A stretch of DNA of 38,412 nucleotides from a virus, in IMG/VR virus record IMGVR_UViG_3300035457_000002, positions 1 through 38,412 of that record; one strand, given 5' to 3'. The notes beneath the pieces were generated by a model. The model was not told where the DNA came from, ran no database searches, and saw only the letters and a list, made by a program, of their open reading frames with translations. A program made the translations under genes and the position numbers. Shown one piece after another: positions 8,281-16,026 of this stretch (position 1 is the first letter of the stretch; every line of letters starts with the position of its first letter).

Positions 8281-10074
8281 TTATTTTCCTCGTTGACGCC
8301 ATTCCAAGTTATGAGCATAGCGCATCGTGTCTATGCAGTGGTTATCATGGTCTGGATACTCTCCAATAAACGTCCCATCTTTCATTTGCTCATGTTCACA
8401 ATTTACAAACTCACGAACATGATTAGGAGAGCGTTTTGGGTCCATCACAATCTTGACGCGGGATTGTAGCCACTTATAGGAATATTTGACACTCCCTGGA
8501 CCCTTTTCAGCACCGCGTATATTTGCACCATAAGCGCGAAAATCCATGACCGATTTATCCTCTGAACTGTCCGCAACAATCAATTGTTCTGGCGTTATTT
8601 TCTTTGTCTCAGTAAGTTTGGCGTATGCTTGCTCATTTCTTAGTTTGTGTTGAAAGAATTCGTCAATCACATAAATCGTCAAATGCTTTGCGTCGTAATG
8701 ATAGCGACCCCAAACGAAGGGATCGGGACTAAACCCCCAGTCGATTCCTTCTTTGAGATTGTCAAACTTCGCTATTTCCTCATCAGTGATTTCCCTGATT
8801 TCCAAGTTCTCAAACACCTGTCCGCCTGTACCTGTGGCAATACCCATGTATTCATGTTCGTATGCTTTAGGATTTGCGGTTTTCAGATGTTCGGCTTCGT
8901 CAATAAATGTTTGCCCGAGCCATTCTTTAGGAATATCCAAGTAACTGCATTTGTGAACGGGTCGCCGTCCCTCTTTGGGTACAAGCGTCCATTGATTTAC
9001 CCATGACTGTATGCTTTTCGGCGTGTTCCAAGTCTCAAACATCCAAGTCGTATCACCACCACGCAAGGCGGATTGTAGGATATTACGTACTGCTTCCTCG
9101 CCTCTGAACTGGTCAAATTCCTCAAACCACAGGATACCCAAATAACCAAAGGGCGGTTTGATACTCTTTAGGCTGCCTGGATCGTCTGCACCTGAAAAGT
9201 AAATCTTTTGTCCTGTAGGGATATACGTAATTTCCATAGGCGACACATTCGGTTTGAATTGCTCACGCAATCCCAACATGTTTATGCCCCACATGATTTG
9301 AGCATAAACGCTGCCACGTAAATCTTTAGCCTTTTGGCGCAAAGCAAGACAATGTACTTGCGGGTTGTTGACAATCAGATAAGGTATCACCCACCCACCG
9401 ACAAAGGTACTTTTGGCAGAACCGCGCCCATCCCCAAAAGGAAACTCTTTGTACTTGTGATTTATGATGTCCCTGTAAACATCAAGATAGACACCAGCTA
9501 GGAACTCAGCCGGAATAGAGGGGAGGACGCTTACTGCATTATTACCGTCTGGTTTTTCTTCCTTATCGCCAAACATCTTGTAAAATTTACCCATCAACTC
9601 AAGAGCGCGTTGGCTGTCGTGTAGCTCAACTTCTACCCATTCGCCCTCCCATTCCTCCGCATCCTCGCCTTGACCCTCTACCCGCCTTTCGCGTTTCGTC
9701 TTGAGCTTCTTAATTAAGAACATGTACGCTTCAGCTTGCGGATCGGAGAAATTGAAGTAGACAAAGCCATCGTCACCAATGCGGATAAACGGAAACATTT
9801 CAGCCCGCGCCATTGCTCCAAGGCGATAAATCACTTCGTTGCCAGGCATTGCGCCCACATTCAGGCGGCGCGTAATTTCACCCTTAATGTTAGGTTTTGT
9901 AAGCATATCAGACGCCGTAGTCCGAGCCGAATCGTAGCTTGCTTTCGGGTGTAGCTTCATATATGCCCGCGTTGCATTCATATTGCATTCAAAATAAGCG
10001 TTTACCATTGCCAACTCATCAAGACTTAGCTTTATAGGGGTATCGCTGTTTTCTGCGTTTTGTTTCTTTTCCAT
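8281..10074 (-). CDS. Terminase with fused small- and large-subunit regions
   Basis: The 597-residue protein starts at ATG 10074 after CAGGAAATCA. Residues about 15-70 resemble the helix-turn-helix domain of small terminases, and 150-170 (HDSQRALELMGKFYKMF) resemble a small-subunit C-terminus. Large-subunit motifs follow: Walker A-like GDGRGSAKST at 214-223, Walker B LGILWFEEFDQ at about 312-322, then nuclease segments GIDWGFSPDP, VADSSEDKS and HDNHCIDTMRYA. It therefore carries both DNA recognition and ATP-driven packaging/nuclease activities, usually two genes. No separate small terminase gene is visible upstream. Confidence 0.92.
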   Translation of the reverse strand: MEKKQNAENSDTPIKLSLDELAMVNAYFECNMNATRAYMKLHPKASYDSARTTASDMLTKPNIKGEITRRLNVGAMPGNEVIYRLGAMARAEMFPFIRIGDDGFVYFNFSDPQAEAYMFLIKKLKTKRERRVEGQGEDAEEWEGEWVEVELHDSQRALELMGKFYKMFGDKEEKPDGNNAVSVLPSIPAEFLAGVYLDVYRDIINHKYKEFPFGDGRGSAKSTFVGGWVIPYLIVNNPQVHCLALRQKAKDLRGSVYAQIMWGINMLGLREQFKPNVSPMEITYIPTGQKIYFSGADDPGSLKSIKPPFGYLGILWFEEFDQFRGEEAVRNILQSALRGGDTTWMFETWNTPKSIQSWVNQWTLVPKEGRRPVHKCSYLDIPKEWLGQTFIDEAEHLKTANPKAYEHEYMGIATGTGGQVFENLEIREITDEEIAKFDNLKEGIDWGFSPDPFVWGRYHYDAKHLTIYVIDEFFQHKLRNEQAYAKLTETKKITPEQLIVADSSEDKSVMDFRAYGANIRGAEKGPGSVKYSYKWLQSRVKIVMDPKRSPNHVREFVNCEHEQMKDGTFIGEYPDHDNHCIDTMRYAHNLEWRQRGK

Positions 10075-10276
10075 TGATTTCCTGTATAGAAAACTTGACG
10101 GGGATCGCCGCAACCTCTAAAATCACTCCAACTTGCTCCTTTACCTGCAATAACTGTGTAATGGCTTTTATATCCTTCTTGGACAATCCTAGCGTCACAT
10201 TAAAGCCGCCATCGATCAGGGTTTTTATCCCTGAGACTTGCGCCGTAAACCTAATTACCTCTGCTTCTTTTTTCAT
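10019..10276 (-). CDS. Conserved phage protein of unknown function
   Basis: An 85-residue protein beginning MKKEAEVIRFTAQVSGIKTL. It overlaps the terminase start by 56 bases, so the two are translationally linked. The alternating beta pattern (FTAQV, KTLIDGGFNVTLGL) then a helix and a very basic tail (KETKRRKQRYPYKAKS) resembles small phage proteins often seen near recombination or packaging genes. No function can be named. Confidence 0.6.
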   Translation of the reverse strand: MKKEAEVIRFTAQVSGIKTLIDGGFNVTLGLSKKDIKAITQLLQVKEQVGVILEVAAIPVKFSIQEINGKETKRRKQRYPYKAKS

Positions 10277-10277
10277 T

Positions 10278-10346
10278 TCACCAGACGCCAATAACAACAC
10301 CAACAACAAGGGCTACTTCAACCCACGGCAATGTGGTATTGCTCAT
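10278..10346 (-). CDS. 22-residue membrane micro-protein
   Basis: The frame starts in an ATGA overlap with the stop of the 211-residue gene and ends two bases before the next ATG. The sequence MSNTTLPWVEVALVVGVVIG followed by VW is one hydrophobic transmembrane helix. Perfect nesting between two genes supports translation; size alone would not. A holin-like or accessory membrane peptide is possible. Confidence 0.45.
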   Translation of the reverse strand: MSNTTLPWVEVALVVGVVIGVW

Positions 10347-10978
10347 GGTTTCATCACATCTGCAATAGTCCACGTAGCAGGGCGCTGAAGCAACACATTT
10401 ACCATATTTGTTTTAACCCATAACCCAAGCTCAACCCGTTCTATTTGAGCAACAAACACATCCAACCCACCACCTACCTTGAAAGTGATACCGCCATTTG
10501 TTATTCCTACTGGAAAGGTGAACATGTGTGGATCGGTGAAAAAGTTCCTGCCATCTGCATATTCGGGATGAAGATAATCAAAGGCTACCAATTTCAGATA
10601 TTTTGAGGTGGATTTGTTTTTATAGAATGCTTTCAGGTTTCCACCGGATGAACTGGTACGGATGTTTACGGGCTGATTGCGGTCAATCACCTTTACATCT
10701 GGATTTTCGTCATTGTTGAAAAACATCTTCTCATATTCACCCAGCCATTCCCGCGCTTTGGGATCAGGATTTATCCGGTCGCTGACTGACCACCACTCTT
10801 GAAATGGCACACCATCCACACCCGCATTATCGTTTGGAACTGTCGTAAATATGGTTTCATCCGGCGCACCAGTTGGGCGGGGTTGATGCAATAAGACACA
10901 CCAGCCAATATTTGATGTATCCAACCATGTAGATTGAATGGAGCCGTTAGCCCTATAAAGTTCAATCTTTGGTTTCAT
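10343..10978 (-). CDS. Hypothetical protein downstream of endolysin
   Basis: A 211-residue protein in ATGA overlap with the endolysin gene. It has no signal peptide and is rich in Trp and Asn; segments such as SIQSTWLDTSNIGWCVLLHQP and GGGLDVFVAQIERVELGLW suggest a beta-rich fold. Coupling to the lysin suggests a lysis or cell-wall-related role, but no family is recognised. Confidence 0.6.
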   Translation of the reverse strand: MKPKIELYRANGSIQSTWLDTSNIGWCVLLHQPRPTGAPDETIFTTVPNDNAGVDGVPFQEWWSVSDRINPDPKAREWLGEYEKMFFNNDENPDVKVIDRNQPVNIRTSSSGGNLKAFYKNKSTSKYLKLVAFDYLHPEYADGRNFFTDPHMFTFPVGITNGGITFKVGGGLDVFVAQIERVELGLWVKTNMVNVLLQRPATWTIADVMKP

Positions 10979-12018
10979 TTGAGCATATACTCATCGTAGG
11001 TGTCATCAGCGCGGTAAACTCGCATTTTTACAAGCGGACTGTCATCATCCGGCGTTGGGGGTTGTTCGGGCGGCGGTGTTGTGCCGGGCTCCACGGCTTC
11101 CACAATTACCATTCCCGAAGGCGCAGCGGTTACCTTGCATTTGTCGGTAAGTGGGATCAATTGCCCGCTTGCCTTGTAGTAATGCTCAAATCCGGTTATG
11201 TCTGTCCCGCCCACAGAAAGAACACCATAAACATACCCACCAATCGGTAGGGTTGCAATCGCTCCACCGCCTGAAACTTTCTTGATATTCAATGCCGTTT
11301 TAGCCGTTCCTTTTACTGTAACTGACATGCTTGTATCTCCTGTTGGTGTTATTTGTGGAGGTTCTGGCGGCAATACTACACCACCAACATATTCTGCCTC
11401 GAATTGGTCTAAAGTTCCATTGTATAAATTCACGTCTGGACCTTCCCGATATTGCCACCATGTCCACTTTTTCCATGAGCCGTAAAGGGAGGGTTTGCTA
11501 ATTCCAGGCACATAAATCCAGGGATATTGAGCAGTCCATAACTTGAATTGTGAAAGGTAATCATGTGCTGTTTTAGGAGCGCCACGCATTACCAATTCAT
11601 AAGCACCTGGACCGGTATAAATCCCTGGCGTTACTTTTTCCTGCGTTATTAGATAACAAAAATCAATGAGGTTCTTATATCCTGCAAATTGTGTTTTCCA
11701 GTAATCGCGTTCCGTCATGGAGATGACTGGCTTTTCTATATCCACCCACAACCCCAATTCCCCTACCGATTCAAAGATATGGAATTTCTTCATCTCTGTA
11801 ATGTGATCGGCTGATTTATGGCGGCTGTCGCAAAGCCAATACCAGCCGCGCTTCAAGCTATATTGCCGCGCAAGTTCCCACCAGTCAGAACAATAACGAG
11901 GAATATCCGCCCAAGCACCCTGTCCAGCTTTGAATACAACCCCAATATATCCCTCTGCAATCAATTTAGCAGGGTCAAAAGGATTATCGCTGTAAAGGTC
12001 AATAAACTTGATTTCCAT
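10975..12018 (-). CDS. Endolysin, GH25 lysozyme-like with C-terminal SH3-like region
   Basis: The 347-residue product starts at ATG 12018, overlapping the stop of the GH16 gene as TAATG. Residues 1-210 follow the GH25 muramidase barrel: FIDLYSDNP with Asp7 and LWVDIEKP with Asp93 and Glu95 as the D-x-E acid pair, then KLWTAQYPWIY and WTWWQYRE near the end of the domain. Residues about 225-310 are a repeated beta-strand region resembling SH3 domains (TALNIKKVSGGGAIATLP), followed by a Pro-rich linker (GTTPPPEQPPTPDDD). It should cleave peptidoglycan glycan strands at lysis. No signal peptide, so export needs a holin. Confidence 0.85.
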   Translation of the reverse strand: MEIKFIDLYSDNPFDPAKLIAEGYIGVVFKAGQGAWADIPRYCSDWWELARQYSLKRGWYWLCDSRHKSADHITEMKKFHIFESVGELGLWVDIEKPVISMTERDYWKTQFAGYKNLIDFCYLITQEKVTPGIYTGPGAYELVMRGAPKTAHDYLSQFKLWTAQYPWIYVPGISKPSLYGSWKKWTWWQYREGPDVNLYNGTLDQFEAEYVGGVVLPPEPPQITPTGDTSMSVTVKGTAKTALNIKKVSGGGAIATLPIGGYVYGVLSVGGTDITGFEHYYKASGQLIPLTDKCKVTAAPSGMVIVEAVEPGTTPPPEQPPTPDDDSPLVKMRVYRADDTYDEYMLK

Positions 12019-13016
12019 TATGGTAGACAAACTTTCTGGTTATGTGCTGGAAATAACAGACATTCAAAGGTTGGGGTAAATATTAGTGAAGGCGTCCGCG
12101 TTGGCATTACTGTCCTAGTCGGAGTGCGTGATGGTGTGAATATCGTAGTAATGGGTGTTTTCGTAATCGGGATATATGTTTCGGTTGGCGTTGCGGGCGT
12201 ACCAGTAATAGGTGCGGATTTCCATACTCTCACATAATCTACCAGTTGAGCCGTTGGCAATTGTACTTGCGTCCCCGCTACCGCCAAGTTCAGCATTAAG
12301 TAATGCGGTACTGAAATAATGCCTGTAGTGTATTGCCATACCTGCCTCCCGTCATAATACCAAGTGATTTTGCCTGGCTCCCAATTGGCAGCGTAAATAT
12401 GATAGCCAGTGGTAGAGCCAACAACGGTCGAGTTTCCGCCTGGACCACCACCCGAATAATGATAGTGATAGGATACCGACTGGTCTGTTCCGTAAGCCTC
12501 GAGCACGTCAATCTCGCCGTCTTGCGGCCAACGCTGTCCATCCGTCCAAAACGAAGGCCATACCGATTTATGGTCAACGCCCGCCGGACTCCAGATACGC
12601 GCCTCGAAATAGCCATAGGTAAATTGAAAATGCTGATTACTGGAGATAAGCCCCGATTGATACGGAGCTACTGACCCATCCCTGCGATGGCAATTTGGAT
12701 CTGTATTGGGGGTAATAGATAATTTCAGACTGCCATCCACTAACGAAACATTAGCGGGATTGTAGCAAGTATATTCATTGGTGTTTGGCGGGTTGGTGAT
12801 CGAAGTATCATTTGCGCCAAACCAATTCGGCTTCCATTTACTAAGGTCAAGCGTAATCCCATCAAATTCATCGTTGAATATCAAATTCCACGCCCCCGAC
12901 TGACCAAAAGGCGGAGGGACTGGTGTCGCCGTAGGAATGGCAGTATTCAATATCTTTTGTGAAACAGGGGCGCAAGCGGTAAGCAATAACAGTAAGATTA
13001 TAAGTATTTTTTTCAT
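12018..13016 (-). CDS. Lipoprotein GH16 glycoside hydrolase
   Basis: The 332-residue protein has a lipoprotein signal (MKKILIILLLLLTAC, Cys15 in an LTAC lipobox), a Thr/Pro-rich linker, a GH16 domain at about 40-270 and a second Thr/Pro-rich tail. The catalytic signature is GEIDVLEAYG with Glu168, Asp170 and Glu173; upstream are IFNDEFDG and FTYGYFEARIW, typical GH16 strands. Family members cleave beta-1,3 or 1,3-1,4 glucans and related polysaccharides. A host-anchored exoglycanase inside a phage lysis block could remove capsular polysaccharide or help progeny release. The linkers resemble those of Chloroflexota secreted proteins. Confidence 0.88.
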   Translation of the reverse strand: MKKILIILLLLLTACAPVSQKILNTAIPTATPVPPPFGQSGAWNLIFNDEFDGITLDLSKWKPNWFGANDTSITNPPNTNEYTCYNPANVSLVDGSLKLSITPNTDPNCHRRDGSVAPYQSGLISSNQHFQFTYGYFEARIWSPAGVDHKSVWPSFWTDGQRWPQDGEIDVLEAYGTDQSVSYHYHYSGGGPGGNSTVVGSTTGYHIYAANWEPGKITWYYDGRQVWQYTTGIISVPHYLMLNLAVAGTQVQLPTAQLVDYVRVWKSAPITGTPATPTETYIPITKTPITTIFTPSRTPTRTVMPTRTPSLIFTPTFECLLFPAHNQKVCLP

Positions 13017-13304
13017 TCATCCTTCCACTGATTCGGGAATTAAATCTTTTTTGATCCACTTCCAATCTATAATGTCCGGCTTTTTTCCATATTCAATTGA
13101 CATAGATACTTCGAGATGAGAAGCATCAAGTTTATTGGTCAATTCCTTTACCTCAGCCTGTAACTCAACCACAAGTTTTCTGTAGTTTACCGAAGCGGTC
13201 GAATCATCAAGCACATTTTGAAATTTAGTACGCCTGAAAGATAGCCATGTACCAATTATCAATATGGAAATATTTAGAACTGTAAATATAATTGTAGTTT
13301 CCAT
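13017..13304 (-). CDS. Membrane-anchored coiled-coil protein, possible holin or spanin-like
   Basis: The 95-residue protein has one N-terminal transmembrane helix (TTIIFTVLNISILIIGTWL), a basic stop, then a coiled coil (about 40-70, LVVELQAEVKELTNKLDAS). The stop is directly followed by the ATG of the GH16 gene. Small bitopic proteins with coiled coils upstream of endolysins are often spanin- or holin-related, but nothing here is diagnostic. Confidence 0.6.
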   Translation of the reverse strand: METTIIFTVLNISILIIGTWLSFRRTKFQNVLDDSTASVNYRKLVVELQAEVKELTNKLDASHLEVSMSIEYGKKPDIIDWKWIKKDLIPESVEG

Positions 13305-13307
13305 TTA

Positions 13308-13565
13308 TTATTTTCGCCTTGATATAAGTAGGATTAAGGACAACGCTATACACGTCGTAATAATATTTGAGCGCGCTATGAATTGCCTTGTTTCTAGGGG
13401 AAAGTTTGTTACCGAAAATAATAAATAAATCAAAAATTGCATAAATGAAGCCAGCGAAAAAATCTTGATCGGCGTTTGTATTCTCTCGTCATGCGTAAAA
13501 ACAACAACTGTCATAAATAATGCAGCTAATGCCACTAACCATGCCGGAATTTCAAATAGTTCCAT
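13308..13565 (-). CDS. Three-helix membrane protein, holin candidate
   Basis: Started at ATG 13565 after AAAGG, the protein has 85 residues with three hydrophobic helices (AWLVALAALFMTVVVF; FSLASFMQFLIYLLF; NIITTCIALSLILLI) and a basic C-terminus ISRRK. This is the class I holin layout, a few genes before the endolysin. An in-frame ATG at 13580 (MTKAYMELF) would give dual starts, reminiscent of holin/antiholin pairs. Holin function is inferred. Confidence 0.6.
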   Translation of the reverse strand: MELFEIPAWLVALAALFMTVVVFTHDERIQTPIKIFSLASFMQFLIYLLFSVTNFPLETRQFIARSNIITTCIALSLILLISRRK

Positions 13566-13582
13566 ATAAGCCTTTGTCATGG

Positions 13583-13607
13583 CTGGGAGCGGCTCATGCG
13601 CTCCCAG
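13583..13607 (-). promoter_or_regulatory. Perfect 9-bp hairpin before holin candidate
   Basis: CTGGGAGCG and CGCTCCCAG form a perfect 9-base-pair stem with a 7-base loop, ending just before ATG 13580. A second, interrupted stem (CCCC-GTCC with GGAC-GGAATGGGG) lies in 13612-13660. Neither is followed by a T-run on either strand, so they more likely modulate translation or RNA stability than terminate transcription. Confidence 0.6.
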
Positions 13608-13667
13608 CACTATTCCCCGTCCGAATCCTGTTCTTTTGAGTCAACTGGACGGAATGGGGTGCAATAA

Positions 13668-13961
13668 TTATCCCTTTGCTTTTGGAGTAAACAGATAAGC
13701 AAGCTGATTGCCGGATGCAATCACGAAAATCGCCTTCAATAGGGCAATAACACCCGCCTTGTCACATGTGGTGACAATATTCAAGTCAACTGCAAACGGT
13801 GAACAAGCTAAACCGAAATAAACAGCACCCACGCCAAGCACCATTGCAAGCATGACAAGCCCTTTATTGGCAAGACCATCAAACCAGGCTTTGGCAGCGG
13901 GAAGATACGAGAAGATCAGAGAAAGAACAGCACCCACGATTCCAAGTAATACGGTTTCCAT
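13668..13961 (-). CDS. Membrane protein, second holin candidate
   Basis: With the ATG at 13961, preceded by AGGAG and a 6-base spacer, the protein is 97 residues (METVLLGIVGAVLSLIFSYL...). Helices are at about 3-22, 33-52 and a weaker one near 70-90. Its size and position, upstream of other small membrane genes and the lysins, fit a holin or accessory lysis membrane protein. Phages with several such genes often use one as antagonist. Confidence 0.55.
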   Translation of the reverse strand: METVLLGIVGAVLSLIFSYLPAAKAWFDGLANKGLVMLAMVLGVGAVYFGLACSPFAVDLNIVTTCDKAGVIALLKAIFVIASGNQLAYLFTPKAKG

Positions 13962-14042
13962 TTTTATACTCCTGTTACTAATCAATTAGATTTTTGTTGA
14001 CAAAAAGCATTATATCACGCATGATAAAAAGCTGTATGACAT

Positions 14043-14156
14043 TCATGGCTTCCTCATCTCAAGTTTGCGGTAAAAGCGGTCATAGCCGCGTTCACCCAGG
14101 CGGATCATGTAGAACACAACAGCAAGCAGGGGGAAAAATAGATAGAGTCTTTTCAT
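14043..14156 (-). CDS. 37-residue single-pass membrane micro-protein
   Basis: The gene starts in an ATGA overlap with the upstream stop and encodes MKRLYLFFPLLAVVFYMIRL, then a short basic tail (GERGYDRFYRKLEMRKP). One transmembrane helix with an Arg/Lys-rich C-terminus. Its own TGA overlaps another ATG that opens a 22-codon frame (14046-13978, MNVIQLFIMRDIMLF...), which may be a further micro-gene but is less certain. This chain of overlapping starts is typical of phage operons. Confidence 0.5.
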   Translation of the reverse strand: MKRLYLFFPLLAVVFYMIRLGERGYDRFYRKLEMRKP

Positions 14157-14419
14157 TCTTTTGCCCTACATCCTTTACAAACATACTTGTTTTCACGCAT
14201 ATATCTTATTTCAACCGCAACGCCATCTTTTATCATTTTGCTGATTACATCACGCGATTGAACTTTAGATAAACCCTTTTCCATCAGTCTGTCTATAGTC
14301 CAATCGGTAGGTAATAATTTGACACACATTTTCTTTGTCAGTTCTGCGTTGATGGCGTCATTCAATGCTTTTACGGCTTCACTTTCAGATATGGTCAGGT
14401 GCTTCACGACGGTACTCAT
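14153..14419 (-). CDS. Small putative DNA-binding protein with terminal Cys pair
   Basis: The 88-residue protein is helical at the N-terminus and then reads like a small winged-helix region (WTIDRLMEKGLSKVQSRDVI, then a wing KDGVAVEIRYMRENKYV) ending in CKGC. It overlaps the phosphoesterase gene end by 35 bases. It may regulate transcription, but the helix-turn-helix assignment is by eye. Confidence 0.55.
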   Translation of the reverse strand: MSTVVKHLTISESEAVKALNDAINAELTKKMCVKLLPTDWTIDRLMEKGLSKVQSRDVISKMIKDGVAVEIRYMRENKYVCKGCRAKE

Positions 14420-15233
14420 ATTTTATATACTCCACTTCTTTTTTAGCAATATCACAGAACAGCAATCCGATCTCTGGCATTCCGGCGCTTTTTCCTATTC
14501 GATGAATATAGGGATTCGCGCCTTGCCAACACGGACCAATATAGGAATGAATGGAGAAGTTGTCTCCACTTTCCGAATATCTATGAACATGTCCACGAAA
14601 GGCAAAATCTGGTAGTGGCTCGTGCCATCGGTTGGCGTATTCCATAACCAAATCAGACGACAAATGGTTTGCGGCGTCTTTTTCTGTTCTTGGAACCGTA
14701 CCCATATTTACGTGATGTGCTAGGTCAAACTTACGTCCGCCTATGAAGGTTCTCAGATATTGGTATGAATATTCTTTTGTTCGCCTTAGTTCTGAGTTTC
14801 TGTGAATTATCCCCTTTTTTTCTTTTTCCATTTGTCTTGCTATTTTCTCATCCAACATCCCGTTATTTCCTACATGGGCTTCCGTGCCACGAATGACAAT
14901 TATCTTTTTCGCCATTTCTATAATCGGCAAAAATAATTCGATAGAATGGTCTCGGACACAATCAACATCTTTTGATATATATTGGTTACTTCTATTTTTT
15001 GCGTCAATATCGCCAATCTCACCACCGATCCCCACAACAATCGGACGCTTGCCTGCCCTGTTTTTTACTTCTTTCCACGCATCCAGCCAACCATTATATA
15101 AGGCTTTCTGTAAGGCGTTAGCATGATAAACATTGCCTTCCCCCATATCAATTACAGGCAATGAAACCGCCTGCTTACTATTTATGTGAATATCTGTTAC
15201 CCATACAAAAACTGGATTTTTCAATGTATCCAA
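14385..15233 (-). CDS. Metallophosphoesterase
   Basis: This 282-residue protein uses a TTG start 8 bases after AAAGGAT. Calcineurin-like motifs are in order: D14-x-H16 (WVTDIHINS), GD at 74-75 (GGEIGDID), a variant of the GNHE motif (RGTEAH, 116-120), LAHHVN near 172, and GHVH at 214-217. It should be a two-metal phosphoesterase acting on a phosphodiester or nucleotide. The GTEAH variant replaces the Asn of GNHE with Thr. Its cellular substrate is unknown. It is the gene next to the solitary cassette. Confidence 0.85.
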   Translation of the reverse strand: MDTLKNPVFVWVTDIHINSKQAVSLPVIDMGEGNVYHANALQKALYNGWLDAWKEVKNRAGKRPIVVGIGGEIGDIDAKNRSNQYISKDVDCVRDHSIELFLPIIEMAKKIIVIRGTEAHVGNNGMLDEKIARQMEKEKKGIIHRNSELRRTKEYSYQYLRTFIGGRKFDLAHHVNMGTVPRTEKDAANHLSSDLVMEYANRWHEPLPDFAFRGHVHRYSESGDNFSIHSYIGPCWQGANPYIHRIGKSAGMPEIGLLFCDIAKKEVEYIKYEYRREAPDHI

Positions 15234-15296
15234 AATTTATCCTTTAGTGCGGTGAACTGCCCGCAACAGATGAGTATTTTTTGCAATCACAAAGCT

Positions 15297-15393
15297 GGCT
15301 AACGGTTTGCGTTAGCGGATGGTTGTGGCGGGCGTGGATCAACTGTCATATTTTGCCCAGCCCACAACCAGTCCGCTGCACGCTGTGTTGGGC
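15297..15393 (-). other. attC site of solitary cassette
   Basis: Read on the minus strand: R'' GCCCAAC (15393-15387), L'' CAGCGTG, an imperfect self-complementary middle, L' TAACGCAAACC and R' GTTAGCC (15303-15297). The L'/R' block is the same as in the main array at 26-32 kb. The cassette 5' end (GTTGGGCGTGC from 15541) is the reverse complement of the extended R'' box over 11 bases. Confidence 0.88.
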
Positions 15394-15540
15394 GTGCTTC
15401 TCAGAACAAAAATTCTTGCCGTCTCTCACGATAGCTTCTTTTTTTAGAACCAACTCGTTGCAATAACTACAAACAACGTAATTTGGAAGAAACTTTTTTA
15501 TAAATTCTTTATAGTTATATTTTTTCATAGGCACGCCCAA
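15303..15540 (-). mobile_element. Solitary integron-type gene cassette
   Basis: A 238-base cassette bounded by G/TTGGGC upstream and G/TTAGCC downstream, with one gene and one attC. It lies between the metallophosphoesterase and the SH3 lipoprotein genes in the same transcriptional direction. The upstream junction reads CACTAG/TTGG, not the CCG/TT left by a previous attC, so it inserted at a non-attC site. Joining the flanks restores one frame, ATGGCGGCTGAAACACTAG plus TTAGCCAGC..., of 25 codons that the cassette interrupts. Confidence 0.88.
15346..15528 (-). CDS. Cassette gene: small zinc-finger-like protein
   Basis: Sixty residues from ATG 15528 (MKKYNYKEFIKKFLPNYVVC...). A Lys-rich N-terminal helix is followed by CSYC, FCSEKH and a final GCGLGKI. 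The Cys/His spacing (C-x2-C, then C-x3-H) suggests a treble-clef type zinc finger. The last 15 codons run into the cassette's attC. The ATG lies only 13 bases inside the cassette boundary with no clear ribosome site. Function unknown. Confidence 0.6.
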   Translation of the reverse strand: MKKYNYKEFIKKFLPNYVVCSYCNELVLKKEAIVRDGKNFCSEKHAQHSVQRTGCGLGKI

Positions 15541-15669
15541 CTAGTGTTTCAGCCGCCATTTTACAGCCTATATCGCCAAATGGCTGTTTAGACGGTGATA
15601 AATTAATTACGGTTGATAGTCCTCTGTTTCATTTGGATCGTGAGGACAGGTCTTTAGAACAAAGTGTTG
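15541..15669. other. Intergenic stretch flanking the solitary cassette
   Basis: No confident gene is present. The minus strand contains the beginning of the frame interrupted by the cassette (ATG GCG GCT GAA ACA CTA) and a short open stretch after the SH3 gene stop that reads TCPHDPNETEDYQP without a normal start codon. One TGTTGTC heptamer is at 15665-15671. Confidence 0.5.
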
Positions 15670-16026
15670 TCATTTTTTCACCAAACATAAATACCGACTG
15701 GATACCCAACCAGTTTTTGATTTATAAACGACCTCATACCAATCTGTGAAAACTGGCGTCTTTTCCAACTTTCGGGTTCGTACCACAACCTCGCCATCCT
15801 GAATAACCATCAAAACCACAAAGTTTGTACCTGCGCCTTCTCTTAGATTCAAGCCGCCTGAATTACATACAACCATTTTACTTTGTTCTGGTTGTGTTGT
15901 CGGACGTAATTCAGAAACTTGGCTAATCGGTTTAGAAACTGGCGAAAATGGCAACGGGTCTTTGATTCCAATATCACAAGCTAATACCGACAACACCAGA
16001 GCGCAGAAAGCTAAATATTTTCTCAT
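15670..16026 (-). CDS. SH3-domain lipoprotein
   Basis: The 118-residue protein has a lipoprotein signal (MRKYLAFCALVLSVLAC, lipobox VLAC with Cys17), a Pro/Ser/Thr linker, and a bacterial SH3 domain from about residue 50 (VVCNSGGLNLREGAGTNF, then WYEVVYKSKTGWVSSRYL). SH3b domains bind peptidoglycan. Its start overlaps the upstream stop as ATGA. A surface lipoprotein expressed during infection could alter the host envelope or exclude competing phages; this is inference. Confidence 0.82.
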   Translation of the reverse strand: MRKYLAFCALVLSVLACDIGIKDPLPFSPVSKPISQVSELRPTTQPEQSKMVVCNSGGLNLREGAGTNFVVLMVIQDGEVVVRTRKLEKTPVFTDWYEVVYKSKTGWVSSRYLCLVKK

